Shown here piece after piece: positions 59,271 through 64,000 of a stretch of DNA of 64,000 nucleotides (position 1 is the stretch's first letter; each line of letters begins with the position of its first letter). The position numbers and the translations under genes are program-made. The DNA comes from Lachnospiraceae bacterium XBB1006. Lineage in GTDB: Bacteria; Bacillota; Clostridia; Lachnospirales; Lachnospiraceae. The notes beneath the pieces were generated by a model. That model saw only the letters and a list, made by a program, of their open reading frames with translations, did not search any database and was not told the origin of the DNA. Where the stretch lies: positions 1 through 64,000 of the forward strand of contig FOXT01000016.1 in NCBI GenBank assembly GCA_900115795.1, in the 5' to 3' direction.

Positions 59271-62200
59271 ATGAAAAGAAAGCAATTTTTGTCAGTGCTG
59301 TTATCGGCCTTAATGGTATGTACCATGATTCCGATGAATGTAGCAGCAAACGGCGATGATGCGCAGAGAAGAGAGAATCTGGATGTCATCAAGCTGGAAG
59401 AAGCAAAGAAGGATCTGGAACGTGTTCCGGAGGGTGCGCAGGACACCGCGGAGAGCGCAACCAACATCAAACCAAACGAAATGGTTACGGTTATTATCGA
59501 CTATGATAAGGCACCGGTTTTGGAGAAGGTGGATGATCCGGGAAAGTATGACAGCTATGGTGAATTGGTAGAGGAAAATTCAAGTGCTGTTACATCTGTT
59601 GAGAAGTCCGTAGACAAGGTAACCAAGGCAATCGAGGATGTGGTATCTCCGAATAAAAAAGGAGAAGAGCCGGAAACCTTGTACAAGTACTCCGTAGCGT
59701 TTTCCGGAAGTGCAATGAAGGTTGCTTACAAGGATATTCAGAAGATTAAGAAGGTAGCCGGAGTAAATGAAGTTTATCTTTCTCAGAGATATTCGATTCC
59801 GGAACTTCAGGAAAACAAAGAGGTTCCAAACATGATGACCAGCCGTGAAATGATTCATGTAGACGAACTTCAGGAAACGACAGGATATACCGGAGAAGGT
59901 ATGTTGGTAGCGGTTTTGGATACCGGTGTTGCATATGAGCATGATGCATTCCAGACGATGCCAAAACATTTGTCAATTAATAAATCCGGTATCAAGGACA
60001 CTATAAAAGATTTCGATTTGACCGCAGAAGAAAATTATGCAACCAATACAACATCAGAAAAGAAAACGTTAGTTTCGACCGGAAAGAACGCATCTGCTGA
60101 AGAGATTGCAGCAGGTAAGGACAATGGTAACGTATATAAGAGTGATAAGGTTCCGTTTGGATACGATTACTCCAATCACGATACCAATCCGACACCATTA
60201 AACGAGAGCAATCATGGTACACACGTAGCAGGTACCGTAGCCGGTAATAGCGATGAAATTAAAGGTGTTGCTCCGGACGCACAGATTGCAGCAATGAAGG
60301 TATTCCGTGATGACGGATATGCTTATCAGGAAGAGCTGATGGCAGCTTTGCAGGACTGTGTTATCATTGGTGTTGATTCCGTAAACATGAGCCTTGGTTC
60401 TTGTGCAGGATTTACAAAGGTTGAGAACCAGGAGTTACAGACAGCTTATGATAATGTGGGAAAAGCAGGTATTAACTTAAATATCTCTGCCGGTAACAAC
60501 TACACCAGTGCTTATGGAAGCAACTATGGCAACTACAGCTTAGCAACCAACCCGGATGAGGGTGTTGTTGGTTCCCCTTCCACATTAGACGCGGCTTTGT
60601 CTGTTGCATCGATTGAGAATACCAATATGGGACCTGCAGCCTATATCCAGCTTGGTGAAGGCGAAGATGCAGTAAAATTTGGATTTAGCGACAATGGTAC
60701 AAAGGTAGGAATGGGACTTGATACCTTAGCAGCAGGAACCTATGAAGTAGTAGATTGTGGCTTTGGTAGAGAGGACGATTTCAAGACCATCGAAGTAGAA
60801 AAGAAAGATGAGAACGGAGAAACCGTTGTAGATGAAAATGGAAATCCGGAGATGGAAAAAGTCAGTGCAGTAGCTGGAAAGATTGCATTGGTATCCAGAG
60901 GAGAAATTTCTTTTGGCGATAAAGATGTGAATGCAGCAGAAGCTGGAGCAATTGCAGTGATTGTGTACAACAACCAGCCTGGTTCCATTGGAATGAGCAT
61001 TCCGGAGTATCGTATTCCGGCTGTATCCATTCTTCAGGCAGAAGGTAAGAAGATTATTGAAAGCATGGAAGACGGCGTAACAACCATTAGCTATGATCCG
61101 GAAGTAACCTATAACTTACCAAATCCGGAAGCAGAAATGATGTCAGATTTCTCATCTTTGGGAACTACACCGGATTTAGGATTTAAACCGGAAATTACGG
61201 CTCCTGGTGGAAACATTTGGTCTGCATACTATGTAGAAGATGGTAAGAGCGTATATGGCAACATGAGCGGTACATCCATGGCATGTCCACACATGGCCGG
61301 AGCAGCAGCTGTTATGAAACAGTTTGTAAACGAGTCTGGTCATAAACGTGAAACTGCACAGGAAAAGAGAGCGCTGATTAATGCTTTGGAAATGTCTACT
61401 GCAACACCGGTAACGGATGTAGAGAACGGTGTACTTTACTCTCCACGTAAGCAGGGTGCAGGACTTGTAAACCTTATGGCCGCAACAAGAACACCGGCTT
61501 ATCTTTCCGTTGAAGGAAGCGAGAAACCGGAAGTGGCAATGGGATGGAACGAAGAAGGTGAATATAGCTATACCGTTACGGTTAACCGTTTTGGCGAATG
61601 GGATGACGAGTTGGTATACAAGGTAAATACAACCGTGTTAACGGAAGATGTGATTGAAAAAGCAGGAGCGAAAGTAGCAGCACAGTATGCATTGGATATC
61701 ACAGACGCTGTAGAAGTTACTTATGAAGGATTAGATGAAGATGGACAAATCGTTCTTCCGGAGAATGAGGACACCGTTAGCTTCACCGTAACCTTAAAGG
61801 TTGATAAAGATGCAGAGATTCTTGCAGAAGTAAGAGAAGCATTTACAAATGGTTTCTTTGTAGAAGGATTTACACAACTTGAAGGTCTTACCTGTACAGA
61901 GGATGTAGTGGCACAGGATTTAAGCGTTCCATTTATGGGATTCTGTGGAAATTGGGCAAAACTCCCAATGTTCGACAACAGTCAGTTTGAAGGAAATGCA
62001 ACCTTCGGAAACGGAAATGGATTAGTAAGTGAGTTTGTATCCGGTGGAAGAACCTATGCATATCCAATTGGTTTGAACTACTTCAAAGCATTTGTTTTGG
62101 ACAAGACAGAATATGATGAGGATTATGGATATCTCTCTAACATTTCTGCAACCGGCGCATTGGATAATTGTTATCCAAGTACCTACTTATTACGTGGTGC

Positions 62201-63359
62201 GGCGAAATTAGACTACAGAGTAGAAAATGAAGCAGGCGAGGTAATCGCAGACTTCCACAACGAAAATGTTAGAAAGACTTATATGAATATGAGTTCCGGA
62301 AATCTTTTAATTGCTGAGAACTTTACCGATGATTTCCCATATGTTGAGAATACGGCAAAAGCTCCAATGAAAGAGGGAACCTATAAGTTCATTTTATCTG
62401 CATTGCCTGCAGGTGTAGAAGATACAGAAGAAAACAGACAGGAACAGGTACATACCTTCCGCGTTGATAATACGGCTCCGGTAGTTAACACTGAGAATAC
62501 CAGCGTATTTGTAGACGACGAAGGAAAATTAATGTTAGAAGTTGATGCATCCGATAACTGCGGATTGGCCGGAGTAGAAGTGGATGTTAACTTAATGGGA
62601 AGATGGACAACCCTTGGTGCAAAAGCATTTGAAAAAGAAGATGGAAAAGAACAGCATATTCTTGTTGATCTTGGATTTACCAAGGAGCAGTTTGAAGCAT
62701 ACGGAATGGATGCAAACGATATCGGTGTGATCGTATATGACTACGCATTAAACGGAACCGATGTTAGCGTTGCACTTGATAAGAAACCGGAAGCTGCAAA
62801 CACCACCATTGCAAGTGTAGAAAACACAAAGAATGGTGAAATGACCGTAACCATTAATGAGTCTAAGGGAGCAACCGGATACAAAGTATACCGTGCGACC
62901 AAGGCAAATGGAAAATACACACAGGTTGCTGATATTCATGAGACTGTATTTGTAGATAAAAAAGCTACTACCATGAAGACAACCTATTTCTATAAAGTAA
63001 AACCATATGCGGATGGTACTTATAGAAAGAAAGAAATGCATGTTGAGGCAGAAATGTCTCCGGCAGTATCTGCAAAAGCATTGCTTCCGGCAAAAACAAA
63101 TGGTGTGAAGATTACGAAGATTTTAAGATTATGCACCATTACATGGAAGCAGGTTAGCAAGGCAGATGGCTACGAAGTATATCGTGCTGATAACAATGGG
63201 GAATTTGAGTTGATTAAAACAACCGGAAAGATTCTTTCCATTAAGGCTGATTTGCTTGGAAAGGGAACCTACAAATATAAAGTGCGCGCGTTTGTAAAGG
63301 ATGGCGGAAAGAAATACTTTGGCGAGTTCTCTGATGTAAAATCAGTTACAGTGAAATAA
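59271..63359 (+). CDS. Secreted lactocepin-like S8 serine protease
   Basis: A 1362-residue extracellular subtilase. It has a signal peptide (about 1-26, LLSALMVCTMIPMNVAA), a prodomain (about 60-190), and a catalytic domain with Asp216 (AVLDTGVAYEHD), His313 (ESNHGTHVAGTVAG) and Ser666 (GNMSGTSMACPHMAG). A PA-type insert lies between His and Ser (SRGEISFGDKDVNAAEAGAI). Long beta-domains follow as in lactocepins. Two FN3-like modules end the protein (GATGYKVYRATKANGKY; ADGYEVYRADNNGEFELIKT). No LPxTG or other wall anchor is seen, so it may be released. AGGAGG precedes ATG 59271. Confidence 0.92.
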   Translation: MKRKQFLSVLLSALMVCTMIPMNVAANGDDAQRRENLDVIKLEEAKKDLERVPEGAQDTAESATNIKPNEMVTVIIDYDKAPVLEKVDDPGKYDSYGELVEENSSAVTSVEKSVDKVTKAIEDVVSPNKKGEEPETLYKYSVAFSGSAMKVAYKDIQKIKKVAGVNEVYLSQRYSIPELQENKEVPNMMTSREMIHVDELQETTGYTGEGMLVAVLDTGVAYEHDAFQTMPKHLSINKSGIKDTIKDFDLTAEENYATNTTSEKKTLVSTGKNASAEEIAAGKDNGNVYKSDKVPFGYDYSNHDTNPTPLNESNHGTHVAGTVAGNSDEIKGVAPDAQIAAMKVFRDDGYAYQEELMAALQDCVIIGVDSVNMSLGSCAGFTKVENQELQTAYDNVGKAGINLNISAGNNYTSAYGSNYGNYSLATNPDEGVVGSPSTLDAALSVASIENTNMGPAAYIQLGEGEDAVKFGFSDNGTKVGMGLDTLAAGTYEVVDCGFGREDDFKTIEVEKKDENGETVVDENGNPEMEKVSAVAGKIALVSRGEISFGDKDVNAAEAGAIAVIVYNNQPGSIGMSIPEYRIPAVSILQAEGKKIIESMEDGVTTISYDPEVTYNLPNPEAEMMSDFSSLGTTPDLGFKPEITAPGGNIWSAYYVEDGKSVYGNMSGTSMACPHMAGAAAVMKQFVNESGHKRETAQEKRALINALEMSTATPVTDVENGVLYSPRKQGAGLVNLMAATRTPAYLSVEGSEKPEVAMGWNEEGEYSYTVTVNRFGEWDDELVYKVNTTVLTEDVIEKAGAKVAAQYALDITDAVEVTYEGLDEDGQIVLPENEDTVSFTVTLKVDKDAEILAEVREAFTNGFFVEGFTQLEGLTCTEDVVAQDLSVPFMGFCGNWAKLPMFDNSQFEGNATFGNGNGLVSEFVSGGRTYAYPIGLNYFKAFVLDKTEYDEDYGYLSNISATGALDNCYPSTYLLRGAAKLDYRVENEAGEVIADFHNENVRKTYMNMSSGNLLIAENFTDDFPYVENTAKAPMKEGTYKFILSALPAGVEDTEENRQEQVHTFRVDNTAPVVNTENTSVFVDDEGKLMLEVDASDNCGLAGVEVDVNLMGRWTTLGAKAFEKEDGKEQHILVDLGFTKEQFEAYGMDANDIGVIVYDYALNGTDVSVALDKKPEAANTTIASVENTKNGEMTVTINESKGATGYKVYRATKANGKYTQVADIHETVFVDKKATTMKTTYFYKVKPYADGTYRKKEMHVEAEMSPAVSAKALLPAKTNGVKITKILRLCTITWKQVSKADGYEVYRADNNGEFELIKTTGKILSIKADLLGKGTYKYKVRAFVKDGGKKYFGEFSDVKSVTVK

Positions 63360-63376
63360 ACGTCTAAACGTTTTTT
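63358..63376 (+). terminator. Short terminator at the protease stop
   Basis: AAACGT-CTAA-ACGTTT followed by T-run; overlaps the protease stop codon. Confidence 0.6.
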
Positions 63377-63392
63377 GTAAATCTCCAACCGG

Positions 63393-63416
63393 AAAGGCCC
63401 CGAAAAGGGGCCTTTT
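63393..63416 (+). terminator. Second terminator after the protease gene
   Basis: AAAGGCCCC-GAAAA-GGGGCCTTT, a perfect 9-bp GC-rich stem. Confidence 0.85.
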
Positions 63417-63421
63417 CAAAT

Positions 63422-63688
63422 TTGGAAACGCACAAATACATTTTAGGAATTTATGGACTCACCTGGGATAAAATTGCCGGAGTGGATGGATACGAGGTGT
63501 ATCGTGCGAAAAACAACGGAAGTTATGAATTACACAAAACTACCGGTAATATTGTAAGCTTGAAATTGGAGGCATTGGGCTTTAAAAAAGGCCAGAAATA
63601 CAGCTATAAAGTACGTGCCTTTGTAAAAAATGGCAAGCAGAAAGTGTACGGAAAATTCTCGAAAGTGGTAACCATTACAACGAAATAA
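63422..63688 (+). pseudogene. Orphan copy of the protease's C-terminal FN3-like module
   Basis: An 88-residue frame: LTWDKIAGVDGYEVYRAKNN then GSYELHKTTGNIVSLKLEAL and SYKVRAFVKNGKQKVYGKFS. It closely matches the last module of the protease (WKQVSKADGYEVYRADNNGE; KVRAFVKDGGKKYFGEFS). It has no signal peptide, no ribosome binding site and sits just after a terminator, so it is probably the surviving 3' end of a second protease copy or a reservoir for recombination, not a free gene. Confidence 0.65.
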
Positions 63689-63698
63689 TCATAAAATG

Positions 63699-63727
63699 AA
63701 AAAAAGGCTCTCGGGGGCCTTTTTTTC
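63699..63727 (+). terminator. Terminator after the orphan module
   Basis: AAAAAAAGGC / GCCTTTTTTT stem with an 8-base loop and T tail. It probably served the lost gene and supports the relic reading. Confidence 0.8.
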
Positions 63728-63790
63728 GTACAAAAGACACAAGTGTCAGATAAAATAGGTAAAGGAGAGGCTATGCAAAAGAGGTGAGTC

Positions 63791-64000
63791 ATGAACGAAG
63801 GATTGATACGATTAGAAGATTTTTGCAATATGGAAAAGCTGGCGGACATTCTTAGAAAATGGACGAAAGCTACCCACACGGCCATTGCGCTTGTAAATAG
63901 GGAAAAAACGGAAGTGTTATTAGAGTTTGGTATGGGAACTTGCTGTGGTTGCATCCGTGAGAAAGAGGAAGGAAAAAAAATTTGCAAAACCGAATGGGAG
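63791..64000 (+). CDS. PocR-type ligand-binding domain protein, N-terminus only
   Basis: The first 70 residues of a gene that runs off the window. LEDFCNMEKLADILRKWTKA, then THTAIALVNREKTEVLLE, and CCGCIREKEEGKKICKTEWE resemble the PocR sensory domain, a PAS-like fold with paired cysteines that usually heads AraC regulators or histidine kinases sensing small hydrocarbon-type ligands. The ATG at 63791 is preceded by GAGGTGAG. What follows the sensor domain is unknown. Confidence 0.7.
   Translation, partial: MNEGLIRLEDFCNMEKLADILRKWTKATHTAIALVNREKTEVLLEFGMGTCCGCIREKEEGKKICKTEWE

Overview
The window looks like a chromosome segment from a Lachnospiraceae-type member of Clostridia (Bacillota). 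Start sites are preceded by AGGAGG-type ribosome binding sites, and intrinsic terminators are frequent. The gene set fits an anaerobic gut or rumen Firmicute: NiaR-controlled nadABC, a ribDEBAH operon under an FMN riboswitch, cysteine desulfidase, a lactocepin-like S8 protease and Lachnospiraceae-type regulators. No rRNA, tRNA or CRISPR array was seen. Species cannot be named from the sequence alone.

Layout. 1-5.5 kb is an accessory strip: an IS3 element cut by the window edge, an XRE gene with dinD, an SdpI-like protein, a broken AlbA-type ATPase, a histidine phosphatase/MazG/ASCH cassette, a sortase relic and a Phd/ParE-type toxin-antitoxin pair. 5.6-12.7 kb holds a VOC protein, a chemoreceptor, a metallopeptidase, an anion permease, an FKBP isomerase with a Cys/Gly-rich head, an SGNH lipoprotein and a DUF6033-like protein. 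12.8-18.9 kb is an envelope cluster: PAP2 phosphatase, flippase-like protein, PssA and Psd (phosphatidylethanolamine synthesis), an EbsC-like deacylase, an L,D-transpeptidase and small membrane proteins. 18.9-22.6 kb is the riboswitch-controlled riboflavin operon, followed by the relic of a MoxR/DUF4129 operon. 23.7-27.8 kb holds an atypical GAPDH, a YjeM-like permease and two regulators. 28-35 kb is a patchwork with a GH5 glucanase, an acyltransferase, a MurJ/SpoVB-like flippase, several gene relics, a 71-bp exact duplication, palindromic terminator repeats and a regular 63-bp-period inverted-repeat array. 35-44 kb carries cyuA-galK-galE, a LysR regulator, a hydroxyacid dehydrogenase with a Cys-rich tail, and trkA-trkH. 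44-49.5 kb holds a HelD-like motor with an extra sugar-enzyme-like C-terminal domain, a MATE pump and a nitroreductase. 49.5-53 kb pairs a double-HTH regulator with a repeat-bearing promoter, small ORFs and a broken ABC exporter. 53-56.8 kb is nadA-nadB-nadC-niaR behind a large rod-shaped leader. 56.8-64 kb has a hybrid histidine kinase, the S8 protease, an orphan copy of its C-terminal module, and the start of a PocR-domain protein.

Strongest candidates for something undescribed are the 174-nt rod-like palindrome between the nadA promoter and nadA (53061-53234), the five-unit GACCGCC/GGCGGT array (34586-34874), and the HelD-like protein fused to a GH31 N-terminal-like domain. Function assignments rest on motif recognition by eye; no database search was run.
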